A stretch of DNA of 64,000 nt from Falsiruegeria mediterranea M17 (GCF_900302455.1 NZ_ONZG01000015.1:1-64000), one strand, 5' to 3'. Positions 1-8,249 are shown, counted from the first letter of the stretch. Program-made: numbers and translations. The notes: generated by a model from the sequence alone, not told the origin.

Positions 1-127
1 GCTCCGCTATGCGCGACGAAGGACAAACCTAAATACGAAACGGTGGTGTACTTTTGCTCCGGCCAAAACCGAACAAATGGTGCACTATTGTTCCGGCGAA
101 TGGTGCAGTTTTAGTCCGGCGTTGACA
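1..127. mobile_element. Right end of an IS21-family insertion sequence
   Basis: Three imperfect 20-bp direct repeats lie at 44-63, 78-97 and 101-120, each reading TGGTG(T/C)A...CCGGC. The last runs into GTTGACA, ending at 127. Read from the other strand, this terminus starts TGTCAACGCCGGAC. Multiple short repeats inside a TGT-starting terminus are typical of IS21-family ends. A short reading frame ending in TAA at 30-32 could be the last codons of the helper ATPase gene istB, but too little remains to be sure. The transposase gene would lie left of the window. Confidence 0.6.
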
Positions 128-213
128 GGCCGTTCAAAACGCGGTTGATACCTGCATTGCGGCAGCTTAATCCAATGCAAGAGTTAGTGTGTTTTGGGTA
201 AGGGCTGATCATC

Positions 214-1056
214 GTGAATTCGAGGAAACTCATCAATAGTGCAAAAAAGATCAACGTTGCAGAAGCGCAAAGAGCAATGAGGATCATCGAAAGGACGCCA
301 AACTTAGAGCTCAGGAAGAAGCAAATTCGACGGGCTGTGCAAGCACTGCCCCAAGTTGGAAACGTGGTAAGCGTTGGTCAAATTCTCTTCCGGGCCTCGC
401 TTTTAGCCGACGACGAACGCCCCGAAAGCGTCGGGCGACTAAGCTACCCCCCCGAAGACAAGATCAAGAGTTTTGGAAGGTGCAACCTTCCTGAAAACCC
501 TGTGCTCTATACTGCAGCCCACGAAGGCGCAGCTCTCCTGGAAGTGCAACCGAAGGTCGGGACAAAGTGCGTGATCTCGCAATGGCAAGCCACCCGCGTC
601 ATCGTAGCAATCCCCTTGGGATACAGCGCAGATGAGCTGGTGATACAGCCTGAGGGTATGGAGTACAGACGTGAATTGTATGCGTCATATGGCAAGGGGT
701 TTGACCAAATTCACAGCCGCTTCAATCAATGGTTTGGTCATCTTGGGGAGGTGTTTTATGAAATCACTGCAACGCTGACCAATATCCTATTTGAAGATCC
801 AGTTCATGTTGACGAGAAAAACCCGGGTTACTCTGGGAGGATGGCTGTCCAATATCGCTCAAGGAGGTTCGCTGAAGTCTCTGGTGGACAGAGAGCGGAC
901 AACGTAACCATATGCAAAGCGTCCGTCGATGCCGGTGACGTGGTCCCCATCGCGGCGCATCACTGCGAAGTTACCAAGGCTGATGGTGGTAGAATTGATG
1001 TGAAAATCTTGTCCCGAACCACAAGCATCGAAGGGGATAGGCTGGTGTGGGAATAG
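214..1056 (+). CDS. RES-domain protein (NAD+-degrading toxin family), orphan
   Basis: A 280-residue protein whose central part matches the RES domain, named for conserved Arg, Glu and Ser. Arg60 lies in ILFRAS, GR pairs are at 74-75 and 88-89, NPVLYTA ends at about 101, Glu110 follows in ALLEV, and a candidate Ser is at 216. RES toxins of Xre/RES toxin-antitoxin modules are NAD+ phosphorylases or NADases. This protein is longer than most such toxins, with about 50 extra N-terminal residues rich in basic amino acids. Translation starts at GTG. No antitoxin gene lies directly upstream; the IS end stops only 86 bp before the start, so an antitoxin may have been lost or may lie elsewhere. The family call is fairly firm; toxicity is inference. 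Confidence 0.7.
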   Translation: MNSRKLINSAKKINVAEAQRAMRIIERTPNLELRKKQIRRAVQALPQVGNVVSVGQILFRASLLADDERPESVGRLSYPPEDKIKSFGRCNLPENPVLYTAAHEGAALLEVQPKVGTKCVISQWQATRVIVAIPLGYSADELVIQPEGMEYRRELYASYGKGFDQIHSRFNQWFGHLGEVFYEITATLTNILFEDPVHVDEKNPGYSGRMAVQYRSRRFAEVSGGQRADNVTICKASVDAGDVVPIAAHHCEVTKADGGRIDVKILSRTTSIEGDRLVWE

Positions 1057-1099
1057 CGTCCGCCCCCCTTTTCGCCAGTCATGAAGAGGAGCAGCGTGT

Positions 1100-1327
1100 T
1101 TGCACGTCATCTACGCCACCTGCGCCTGCGGGCACACCGGGGTCATAAAAGATCCGGCAGCCATCGAAGCACATAAATCTATGAGACCCATCCGCGCCCA
1201 CTGTTCAAAGTGTGGCGCGGCAAACCGTTTCCGCACCGTGCTGTCCTATGATGCAGGGGGCAATCCCATGGATGCGGCGCGGCCGAGTTCAACGTCCAGC
1301 GGCAAGCCCGTCACCTACGATGGGTGA
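1100..1327 (+). CDS. Small hypothetical protein with two Cys pairs
   Basis: A 75-residue protein with a CxC near the N terminus (Cys8, Cys10) and a CxxC at about 35-38. Together they could form a small zinc ribbon. The start is TTG with an AGGAG-like ribosome binding site about 10 bases before it. The C terminus is Ser/Pro rich and unlike a domain. It follows the RES gene by about 40 bp on the same strand and could be co-transcribed. No family is recognised. Confidence 0.4.
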   Translation: MHVIYATCACGHTGVIKDPAAIEAHKSMRPIRAHCSKCGAANRFRTVLSYDAGGNPMDAARPSSTSSGKPVTYDG

Positions 1328-1338
1328 AAAACGAGTTG

Positions 1339-1409
1339 CTGCAACTTTCTGTGTTTCGCCGTGCAACTTTCTGTGTCGCGCTACTGTTATGAGACACAGA
1401 TAATTGCAG
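1339..1409. repeat. Direct and inverted 17-bp repeats, possible IS-end remnant
   Basis: A 17-bp unit (CTGCAACTTTCTGTGT and its variant) occurs directly at 1339-1355 and 1361-1377, and inverted at 1393-1409 with 14 of 17 positions conserved. Such multiple terminal repeats resemble transposon ends. No transposase is attached. Confidence 0.4.
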
Positions 1410-2000
1410 TAACCGGAAGAGCCCCGAAGATGCCGGAAGAACTTGGATGGAGCCTATAAAACAAGGGCTACGAGGGGGACAACGGCGTGGTAATCGCCCA
1501 AACCGCCATGTTTTTCAAAACGGCTTCAAGCGGCCATGTAAGTGCCATTATGTTATTTTCAAACAGAGATACTTGCAAACTCAAGACGCGCTGCTGAACG
1601 CCCATAAAATAAGGACTTTGGGCTACTAAGCGACCCTGAAAGTCCCCCTACCCCAAGCCAAAATCCTTGCTCGAACTTGAAAGAGAGCTTTCAAGTTTGG
1701 CCTGGGTTTTCAAGAACAGGATTTTCCCTTTGATATCAAAGGGAACGAGGAAACCGCCCTCGGAGAGGACGCACGTGAACTTGAAAGAGATTTTCGCAGT
1801 CGGATCGCGCTTAGTCTCTTCCGCTGAACATGTCCGTTTGCAGCCCAAAGCGGACATGATTATCACGGCCACTCGCTCCTTTGCGATAACGCTGGAGGGC
1901 GGGGAAGCTGGTCTCGACCAGCTCTGGCAGGCCGCGCAGATACCAGCCGGTTGCCTTGTGGAAGGGGTCTTCGAATTCTCACGGGGTTGACAATGCATGG
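1410..2000. other. Non-coding stretch with two perfect palindromes
   Basis: No convincing gene is seen. AACTTGAAAG-AGAG-CTTTCAAGTT (1674-1697) is a perfect 10-bp inverted repeat. A second palindrome at 1724-1745 is perfect over 22 bp, with half-site TTCCCTTTGAT. A 14-bp part of the first, GAACTTGAAAGAGA, recurs directly at 1777-1790. The minus strand has short open stretches that look like decayed coding sequence, but no protein family is recognised. Confidence 0.5.
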
Positions 2001-2216
2001 AAAATTCTGATCGACTTGCGTTTCGTTTTCTCTAACAACGACAGAGTTTCACTATTTCTCGTTTCGTTTCTGTTCTTTTGGCCTGTGTCGACTTGCTCAA
2101 TCGCTTTTGGTTTGTTTGCACGCGATACTTCTGCACCATCGCTAAGGTTTTGTGACCTGTGAACGCCTGAATTTCAGTGTCGCTGCATCCCGCCTCAGCC
2201 AATCCGACCGCAGCGT
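2001..2216. repeat. Left copy of a ~220-bp direct repeat (integrase 3' end)
   Basis: This segment is strongly similar to 5555-5775 in the same orientation, with long shared runs and scattered mismatches. Both copies encode the C-terminal end of a tyrosine recombinase on the minus strand. The pair brackets the RTX gene and the tRNA-Leu fragment. Confidence 0.8.
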
Positions 2217-2241
2217 CGCAGACAGGCCGCGAAGCCGACAT
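2032..2241 (-). pseudogene. Tyrosine recombinase (phage-type integrase), C-terminal fragment
   Basis: The fragment carries AGCSDTEIQAFTGHK followed by LAMVQKYR. This is the GHK box and the catalytic tyrosine region of site-specific tyrosine recombinases. Everything N-terminal of this box, including both catalytic arginines, is missing, so it is a remnant. The open frame ends beyond the usual integrase terminus in a tail rich in Lys and Arg. A better preserved fragment of a related gene lies at 5603-5965. Confidence 0.7.
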
Positions 2242-2540
2242 GCTCCCTTGTCAAATGGAAAGCGAAACCCAAAAAAACCAACTGATAACGGCAGAGTACA
2301 AGGTAGAGCAGAACACTGGTGAAAAAGGGACATGCGCTCGGCACGACGTTTATAGTGCTGTCAAACAGGTGTGTCCCCAAGGGCTTAGATGGAAAGCAAG
2401 CGCTCTGGTGTTGGTTGAGGCAGCCAAAGGGAAACGCAATTGCCAGAAAACTTGGCAGAAGCTTGCCGCATCAATATTATGAGCAGACATAAGATCAAGC
2501 CTGTATTGCGACTGTCTGTCTCAAAGTCGGAGGTTCACCT
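2242..2540. other. Intergenic region upstream of the RTX gene
   Basis: No gene or recognisable element is seen. It should hold the promoter of the RTX-type gene. A clear ribosome binding site (GGAGG) sits 7 bases before the ATG at 2541. Confidence 0.5.
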
Positions 2541-5228
2541 ATGCCAGATACGCCAATTTCCTGGGGACCATCATACCTTGCTCCGGGAATTTCAAACGGC
2601 TCTCAATTCGATCCCGATTTCGCTTTGCTGGCTTCCGGCAACTACGTGATCACTTGGACCACTGATGATCAGACATCCCCAACTCAAGGCGCGGGGCTTA
2701 ACATCACCGGTCGTCGGTTTGATCAATTGGGACGTGTGCTGGACGATACGGCCTGGCCCGGAAATCATCTGCCCCTTGATGAATTCTCATCAGCAACATC
2801 AAACGGATCTGTCGCGGCTCTTCCGTTTGACGGGCTGATCGTCGTCTATGAAGCAACCAGCGGATCAACCGTTCAATTGAAGTTGGCTGAACACATTCAA
2901 GATGGAACAGATTTCGGGCAGGACAGCAGTTCGCTGAGGGTCGACGGTTCGGTCCATACCCCCAGCTTTGGCAATCCCGACATCGACGTTCAGTACTCCG
3001 CGCAAACCGGGTTCACGACGGCTCTCATAGTTTATGAACGGGTCGCTCAAGACAATGCAGATGACGTGGACGTTCTGGCTCGGACATATGTTGCAGAAAC
3101 AGACGCCTATAGCGCTGAATTCGAGATCTTCGACTTGGTGGGGACTGCCGTGCACTCTCCTAAAGTCTTAGCTTTAGGAAGCGGGAATTTTGCTGTCTTA
3201 GGAGAACATGTCGTCAACGGTGTCACCGAGGGTTTGATAACGATTCTGCAACCAGATGGGACTGTTGTTGCTGCAACATCTTCTGTTTCCAATACACGTA
3301 TCAATGGCAGAGATGATACCGACTTCGCACTGACACGATTGGATGTTGGTTTTGCTGTCGCTTGGCAGGCCGAGACGGGCACAGACCGAGAAATTCATAT
3401 TCAGAAATATACAGATGCGGGTCTCACCCACGGAGATCTGATCAAGATTTCGACAGATGGGATTGATACATTTACCTCACCAGCTTTGGCGCAGCTTCCA
3501 AACAACCACCTGATTGTCGTTTACGAAACAAACGGTCAGCTGGTTCTGCAACGCTTTGACGACACAGGACTAGCCGTCGGAAACGAAGTCATACTGGATG
3601 CATCTTCAGCCACGAACCCTGCGATTCAATCGCTTGGGGATGGGCGCGTTGTGGTCGTCTGGGAGCAACTCGGCGATGTTCGAACGCAAATGTTTGATAC
3701 CCGCGACCAGACGTCTTTTGGCTTTTTCGAACAGAACTGGCAGATTGGCACATTTCAGGACGATATTATCCTGGCTTCTGTGCAGGCCGATTTCATGGAA
3801 GTACATGGGCTCTCGGGGAATGATACCATAACTGCAACGGGCGGGCCCAAGCTCTACGATGGCGGTGACGGCGACGACGTCATTACAGCCTTTAACAATT
3901 TGGGGCCGGACAACCTGCCGGGGCAGGATGCGTACATTGGGGGCGCAGGCCAAGACCTTATTGATTTAAGTCGCCTTACAGCCAATGGACATGTGATTGA
4001 TCTGGAGGCTGGACTTGGTTGGCTCAACTCTTCCCCTCAAACCACACACGTTCTTTCGGGATTTGAACACCTGATTGGTACCCCTCAATCCGACAACATC
4101 ACGGGAAGTGCCGAGGCCAATAACTTGTCTTCCGGAGAGGGCTACGACTGGATCATTCCGGGCCGTGGCAATGACACGGTGGATGGCGGCGTGGGGCGGG
4201 ACATGGTGTCCTACTCCGACGTGACCGAGGTTGCGGGGCGTGGGACGAACTTCATGCTGGATCTGGACCTTGGCGCGGGGACCGCGAACATCTTTGGCGG
4301 CGAGGTCGACCAGCTGATCAGCATCGAACGGGCCACCGGCTCGATCTTTGCCGATGTGATGCGCGGCAGCGATGGCAATGACGAGATGCGCGGCCTGGGC
4401 GATTACGACTGGTTCATCGCCACCGCGGGCAACGACACGCTGGACGGTGGCAACGGGCAGGACATGATCACCTTCCTCGAGGCGAGCTCTTCGGGGGCAC
4501 CGGTGGTTGAGACGGTGTTCTCGGCCACGGGCGCGCCGCCGATGGGCGCGGCGGTGGGCGGCGTGACGCTGAACCTGAGCGATCCGACCCAGAGCACGGG
4601 GCTGGCCCTGGGGCTGACGCTGAATTCGGTGGAGCGGGTGACCGGCTCGTCGCATCAGGACGTGTTTTATGGCGACGCCCAGCAGAACGATTTCCGGGGT
4701 CTGGGGGGCTATGACTGGTTTGTCGGCTCGACCGGCGGGCGCGAGCGCTACTTCGGCGGCGACGGGCTGGACACGGTGACCTACTTCCAGTCGACGTCCG
4801 GCGTGGCAGCAAGCTTGCGCAACGGCGCGGGGCTGTCTGGCGGCCAGGAAACGGGCTATGGCTCGGCCGGGGATGCGGTGCGGGACCTGTATTTCGAGAT
4901 CGAAAACCTGGTCGGCACCAACTTTGACGACAGCCTGACCGGCAACAACGAGCGCAACCAGCTGTCGGGCCTGGACGGGGATGATTTCCTGTTCGGTTAC
5001 GGCGGCAACGACTACATGAAGGGCGGCGCGGGCAACGATACGTTGAACGGCGGCGCGGGGTCGGACTTTGCGATCTTTGACGGCAACCGTGCGGATTACA
5101 CGATCACGCGCAGCTCGACGACGGATGTGACGGTGACGGGTGCCGCTGGCACCGACAGCCTGATCTCGGTCGAGTATTTCCAGTTCGACGACGAGACCGC
5201 CAACATCTGGCAATTCGCGATCGCGTAA
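2541..5228 (+). CDS. RTX-type calcium-binding protein, putative type I secretion substrate
   Basis: An 895-residue acidic protein without an N-terminal signal peptide. Residues 1 to about 430 contain repeats of the type SGNYVITW and QRFDDTGLAVG, likely beta-propeller-like. The C-terminal half has RTX nonapeptide motifs (GGDGDD, GRGNDTVDGG, GNDTLDGG, GGAGNDTLNGGAGSD) that bind Ca2+ after export. Three long repeats of about 90-100 residues start with GYDW, GDYDW and GGYDW at about residues 534, 620 and 723. The C terminus ends in a hydrophobic and acidic tail ending WQFAIA, as expected for type I secretion. No ABC transporter or membrane fusion protein lies nearby. GC content jumps near base 4,150: the 5' half is near 50% GC, the 3' half much richer, suggesting a mosaic gene. 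Substrate and role are unknown. Confidence 0.8.
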   Translation: MPDTPISWGPSYLAPGISNGSQFDPDFALLASGNYVITWTTDDQTSPTQGAGLNITGRRFDQLGRVLDDTAWPGNHLPLDEFSSATSNGSVAALPFDGLIVVYEATSGSTVQLKLAEHIQDGTDFGQDSSSLRVDGSVHTPSFGNPDIDVQYSAQTGFTTALIVYERVAQDNADDVDVLARTYVAETDAYSAEFEIFDLVGTAVHSPKVLALGSGNFAVLGEHVVNGVTEGLITILQPDGTVVAATSSVSNTRINGRDDTDFALTRLDVGFAVAWQAETGTDREIHIQKYTDAGLTHGDLIKISTDGIDTFTSPALAQLPNNHLIVVYETNGQLVLQRFDDTGLAVGNEVILDASSATNPAIQSLGDGRVVVVWEQLGDVRTQMFDTRDQTSFGFFEQNWQIGTFQDDIILASVQADFMEVHGLSGNDTITATGGPKLYDGGDGDDVITAFNNLGPDNLPGQDAYIGGAGQDLIDLSRLTANGHVIDLEAGLGWLNSSPQTTHVLSGFEHLIGTPQSDNITGSAEANNLSSGEGYDWIIPGRGNDTVDGGVGRDMVSYSDVTEVAGRGTNFMLDLDLGAGTANIFGGEVDQLISIERATGSIFADVMRGSDGNDEMRGLGDYDWFIATAGNDTLDGGNGQDMITFLEASSSGAPVVETVFSATGAPPMGAAVGGVTLNLSDPTQSTGLALGLTLNSVERVTGSSHQDVFYGDAQQNDFRGLGGYDWFVGSTGGRERYFGGDGLDTVTYFQSTSGVAASLRNGAGLSGGQETGYGSAGDAVRDLYFEIENLVGTNFDDSLTGNNERNQLSGLDGDDFLFGYGGNDYMKGGAGNDTLNGGAGSDFAIFDGNRADYTITRSSTTDVTVTGAAGTDSLISVEYFQFDDETANIWQFAIA

Positions 5229-5479
5229 GTCCAAAACCTGGGGCAACAAGGGCGTGTTTTTTTGTGCGAGCTGGATGAGTGGCGGGTGTCACCCAAGAAC
5301 TCAGACAGGTGGGCGCGGATTCGAGAGTGGTTCATCGCTCATGAAGTCGAAGCGCCTGAGGCTCTGCCGATTAGGCAGGAGCGGCCGAGGGCGGTTTTGT
5401 AGCGTTTCACACTTTCACTCTTTGTTTTTGGTTTGTCCTGTGAATTCAAAGAGCCAAGGATTTGTATTCGCGAAGTATT
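5229..5479. other. Non-coding stretch after the RTX gene
   Basis: No gene is supported here. The region leads into the tRNA-Leu fragment and looks like island debris. Confidence 0.4.
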
Positions 5480-5538
5480 CGCTAGATTTAGGTTCTGGCG
5501 CCTTTGGCGTGGGGGTTCGAGTCCCTTCACCCGCACCA
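5480..5538 (+). other. 3' fragment of tRNA-Leu(UAG), probable attachment site scar
   Basis: The segment reads as the anticodon arm (CTAGA-TTTAGGT-TCTGG, anticodon TAG), a variable arm, a T arm with GGTTCGAGTCC, the acceptor 3' strand and an encoded CCA. The 5' half of the tRNA is absent upstream, so this is not a working gene. tRNA 3' halves are common integration sites for tyrosine recombinases, and an integrase remnant lies just to the right. It is best read as an att site left by an integrated element. Confidence 0.75.
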
Positions 5539-5554
5539 CTTTGAAAATACTGTA

Positions 5555-5775
5555 AAAATTCGGATTGATCTGCGTTTCGTTTTCTCTTCCGACGACAGAG
5601 TTTCACTTTTTCTCGTTTCGTTTTTGTTCTGTTCTTTTTGCCTGTGCCGGCTTGCTCAAATGCTCTTGGTTTGCTTGCGCGCGATACTTCTGCACCATCG
5701 CCAAGGTTTTGTGACCTGTGACCGCCTGAATTTCAGTGTCGCTGCATCCCGCCTCCGCCAGCTGGACCGCAGCGT
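5555..5775. repeat. Right copy of the ~220-bp direct repeat
   Basis: Same orientation and sequence family as 2001-2216. The right copy extends further into integrase coding sequence. Confidence 0.8.
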
Positions 5776-5965
5776 TGTATCGCCAGCCGTGGATTACAAA
5801 TTCGACTGCGCCGATCTCCGTTCGGATATCCATCACCAATTTTTGGACCCGACGCTTTGACAGCGGCTGCGTGAGGTTCTTGGCAAGGATGTGTTTCCCT
5901 GACCTTGGGAGGGGCGCCAAACCTGCCAAATCGGCGGCAAGGATAGTCGTCAGCTTTCGATCCAT
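5603..5965 (-). pseudogene. Tyrosine recombinase C-terminal fragment fused to a cyclase-like start
   Basis: Residues from about 25 on match the C-terminal catalytic part of a phage-type integrase: NLTQPLSKR, the HxxR box as HGWR, the GHK box, and the catalytic tyrosine in VQKYR. The first catalytic arginine region is missing. The first residues, MDRKLTTILAADLAG, resemble the N terminus of class III adenylate/guanylate cyclases. The open frame therefore looks like an accidental join of two broken genes. It ends about 65 bp from the tRNA-Leu fragment, as expected for an element that used that tRNA as its attachment site. Confidence 0.7.
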
Positions 5966-6277
5966 TAGTGATGGTCGCTATGTCGAGAAACAGAAGAAAC
6001 ATAGCCCCAAATGGAAGATAGCTGCAAACTCAATAACTACACCATAACAAGCTGGCTCTTTCAAAGCTGACATTGGTGCAAAGTGCACCATCTGACACAA
6101 GGGGCTCAAAGCGACCGACATGACGGCCTGCACGAATGTCGGCTTCACAGCAGGCCTTTAGACTTTGCAAAGTCCGCTCCCTGCGCATTCCTGCCGCTGT
6201 GACAAGACCCGCCTCCATTCATCTTAAAGCCCTACCCGAGGCTCGGAATCCCTCAGACGAAGATCGATCTAACTGGA
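5966..6277. other. Non-coding stretch downstream of luxI
   Basis: No gene is supported. Short open frames on the minus strand give low-complexity peptides with no recognised family. Confidence 0.4.
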
Positions 6278-6949
6278 TCATGCCGCCTGCCCGACCAGCC
6301 TAGTTAAGAGTCGGCGACTGCTAACTTCGTCGCCGTTGGACCTTTCGACGAGGCCCAGGTTTACAGAAGGGTCACAGGTCATTCGGAAGGGGCCATACAG
6401 TCGTCCATCCTCGACGCCTACGTATCGTCTTCCATAGGCCTGGCAATCGTAGCCGAACCTTTTCAACAACCGACCAAATACTGTCGGCGAGAGAGAGAGC
6501 ATCTCCTCACAGCCACTTGCTCTCGCAACGCGACAAAGCCCGTGAACGACCAATTTCAAAGCCGTTTGGCGTTCATCGGCATTGAGACGCGTGTCATCCA
6601 GCACCAGACGCGTGCATTCCCAGGTGCGTCCTGAAGTCGGGTAATTGCTCATTAAGTCGGGCGGGATGGCGTCGATCTTACCGCGAGCTGCATCGCCCAG
6701 CATATAGCTCCATCCACACCAGTCCGCATTGCAAGGTAGCGCCCGTGCACCACCAACTACGCGGCCCTCCTCCATAACGATAGAGTAGATGGAAAGCGGA
6801 TGGTCATACTGGTCCATCTCGTGACAACCATCGTGGGAAAGCTCCCATCCAAGTTGATCCACGAAATGCCGCTTACGCAGTCTCAAATAGCCTGGAAAAC
6901 AATCGCCATGAAATGACTGCTCGATGAATGTGAATGTGTGTAGTTCCAT
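6278..6949 (-). CDS. LuxI-family N-acyl-homoserine lactone synthase
   Basis: This 223-residue protein makes acyl-homoserine lactone signals from S-adenosylmethionine and an acyl carrier. The invariant LuxI residues appear with family spacing: Arg25, Phe29, Trp35, Asp46, Asp49, Arg69, Glu111 and Arg114. The length is normal. A strong ribosome binding site (AGGAGG, 6 bases from the ATG) fixes the start. It lies 61 bp downstream of a luxR gene on the same strand, so the two probably form a regulator-synthase pair. The acyl chain cannot be predicted. The pair lies on the accessory island, so it may have been acquired with it. Confidence 0.92.
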   Translation of the reverse strand: MELHTFTFIEQSFHGDCFPGYLRLRKRHFVDQLGWELSHDGCHEMDQYDHPLSIYSIVMEEGRVVGGARALPCNADWCGWSYMLGDAARGKIDAIPPDLMSNYPTSGRTWECTRLVLDDTRLNADERQTALKLVVHGLCRVARASGCEEMLSLSPTVFGRLLKRFGYDCQAYGRRYVGVEDGRLYGPFRMTCDPSVNLGLVERSNGDEVSSRRLLTRLVGQAA

Positions 6950-7010
6950 ATCAACCTCCTAGAGTGGTGACATGGAACCCAAACAATCAAAGCATGTATC
7001 TAAAAACTGA

Positions 7011-7625
7011 CTACAACCAGCAATTCCTTATGACAAATGATAACAGAGAGGCCGGAGAACGAGTCCCGGTAAGGTCGTAGGCCTTTTCTCTCCTCTTGCG
7101 GATCGTTTCAATTTTCACACCCAAACGCTCGGCGATTTCTCGATCCTTTGCTCCATCTGCCATCAACCTGACAACGTCCATCTCCGGGTTGGCCAATATG
7201 CACGGCATGGGCTGTTCGCCGAACATGAAGGCCAGACCACTGGTTGCCGCGGCCGCCTGTTGAACCTGGGTGTTGTTCCAGATTGGCCCATCGCCACTGA
7301 AGATGGCGCAAACCCCGTTCATCCTCAGCGAAAGGGTATTGCCCTCTTTCATGCCAGCTTCAGCCGCGCCCAACATAACCGGGTTGTCGGGATACAGCTC
7401 AGACAATTTCCCCCAGGTAAAATGTCCAGCGTTCTTTTGCCCGTGCAATATGGTTGGATCGACTGCCATCCACCCCTCTTCGACGTATCGATCGACCCAA
7501 CCATCGCTGTACGTTGAATGGACCCATGTGGGTGCACCGTCATGGAAACCTACCCCAATGGAGAAACCGGTTTTTGAAAGCCGGGCCAGTTCGGACAGAA
7601 AATGAGCCTTATTATTACTTGTCAT
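7011..7625 (-). CDS. LuxR-family quorum-sensing transcriptional regulator
   Basis: A 204-residue protein with an N-terminal autoinducer-binding domain and a C-terminal helix-turn-helix. The ligand domain keeps the pattern Trp...Tyr...AVDP...Trp (DGWVDRYVEEGW, then AVDPTI and HFTWGKL). The DNA-binding part (about 148-204) contains DREIAERLGVKIETIRKR, somewhat diverged from the usual LuxR signature. It is slightly shorter than typical LuxR proteins (about 240), mainly at the N terminus. It sits directly upstream of luxI and is the likely receptor for its product. A candidate lux-box-like palindrome lies about 27 bp upstream. Confidence 0.88.
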   Translation of the reverse strand: MTSNNKAHFLSELARLSKTGFSIGVGFHDGAPTWVHSTYSDGWVDRYVEEGWMAVDPTILHGQKNAGHFTWGKLSELYPDNPVMLGAAEAGMKEGNTLSLRMNGVCAIFSGDGPIWNNTQVQQAAAATSGLAFMFGEQPMPCILANPEMDVVRLMADGAKDREIAERLGVKIETIRKRREKAYDLTGTRSPASLLSFVIRNCWL

Positions 7626-7651
7626 ATTGGAAATTCTCTTTAAGCGTGTAA

Positions 7652-7670
7652 GTTGCCTCTATATAGCAAC
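7652..7670. promoter_or_regulatory. Candidate lux-box-like palindrome
   Basis: GTTGC-N9-GCAAC, 19 bp, lies just upstream of luxR. Size and position fit a LuxR-type site, but only 5 bp of each arm match and the sequence is not a canonical lux box. Confidence 0.3.
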
Positions 7671-7693
7671 AGTACGAGTTATGACAAGTTATA

Positions 7694-7870
7694 ATGCAGG
7701 CACCCCAGAAGAACGGCGAAAACCTCTCGACTGGCACTTTTATGTCCATCGTGGAACGGTACACGGCAATAGAAGAGCGCCACCCTGGAACGGGGCTGGA
7801 CGCCCTCACCGCCGCGATCAAACAGGTTCGGTTACTTGGGGTTGGTGCTATCCAAGAGACGGACGACTAG
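7694..7870 (+). CDS. Possible 58-residue protein divergent from luxR
   Basis: An ATG at 7694 opens a 58-codon frame whose last 39 bases overlap the 3' end of the regulator on the other strand. The peptide, with ERYTAIEERHPGTG and LDALTAAIKQVR, looks like a helical protein and not random sequence. A second ATG at 7742 is possible. No clear ribosome binding site is seen at either start and no family is recognised. Confidence 0.25.
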   Translation: MQAPQKNGENLSTGTFMSIVERYTAIEERHPGTGLDALTAAIKQVRLLGVGAIQETDD

Positions 7871-8167
7871 CTGAGCCTCTTCGTCATCCAGCTCGGCTGC
7901 GGCATCCAGAACTTTTTGAGCTTTCTCGCTTGGGGTCTTAGGCATGAAAATGGCTGCCGGATCAATACCTGCTGCCTCCATGATCATCAGTACCGTGTTC
8001 ATTGAGGGTTCAGTTTTGCCCTGAAGAGTGCGGCTCACATACGCGTCATGACCACCAATGTCCTTCGACAATTTGGTGTAGCTAATTCCCCTGGCATCGA
8101 TCTCTGCTTTCAAGCGAACGCGCCAAGGTTCTAAGGCTTTTTCTTCCGCCGCCATCTCGCAACCCAT
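7832..8167 (-). CDS. XRE-family helix-turn-helix regulator (phage-repressor-like)
   Basis: A small protein with an N-terminal helix-turn-helix: RLKAEIDARGISYTKLSKDI, then GGHDAYVSRTLQGKTEPS. The tail is acidic, with DDEEAQLVVRLLD. The frame stays open to a TTG at 8215; the ATG at 8167 (MGCEMAAEEK) or 8155 is a more likely start, though none has a strong ribosome binding site. It diverges from another small regulator at 8331, with perfect inverted repeats between them, an arrangement like phage cI/cro control. It probably represses its own or the divergent promoter. Confidence 0.7.
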   Translation of the reverse strand: MGCEMAAEEKALEPWRVRLKAEIDARGISYTKLSKDIGGHDAYVSRTLQGKTEPSMNTVLMIMEAAGIDPAAIFMPKTPSEKAQKVLDAAAELDDEEAQLVVRLLDSTNPK

Positions 8168-8249
8168 GAAGTCATCTTGAATAGTAAAATATTCATGATG
8201 GCCAATAAAGTGCAAGAACGAACACGCAGTGTCAGCTTGCTAAATTTTT

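Noticed and set aside
1648-1998. A 116-codon minus-strand frame with a MSALGCKRT-like segment
   Set aside because: Segments of this kind are common in alphaproteobacterial intergenic DNA and are usually spurious; no ribosome binding site or domain.
3966-5249. A 427-codon open frame opposite the RTX repeats
   Set aside because: It mirrors the GC-rich repetitive RTX coding strand and has low-complexity basic composition; no family or ribosome binding site.
5480-5538. A working tRNA-Leu gene
   Set aside because: Only the 3' half is present; the acceptor 5' strand and D arm are missing.
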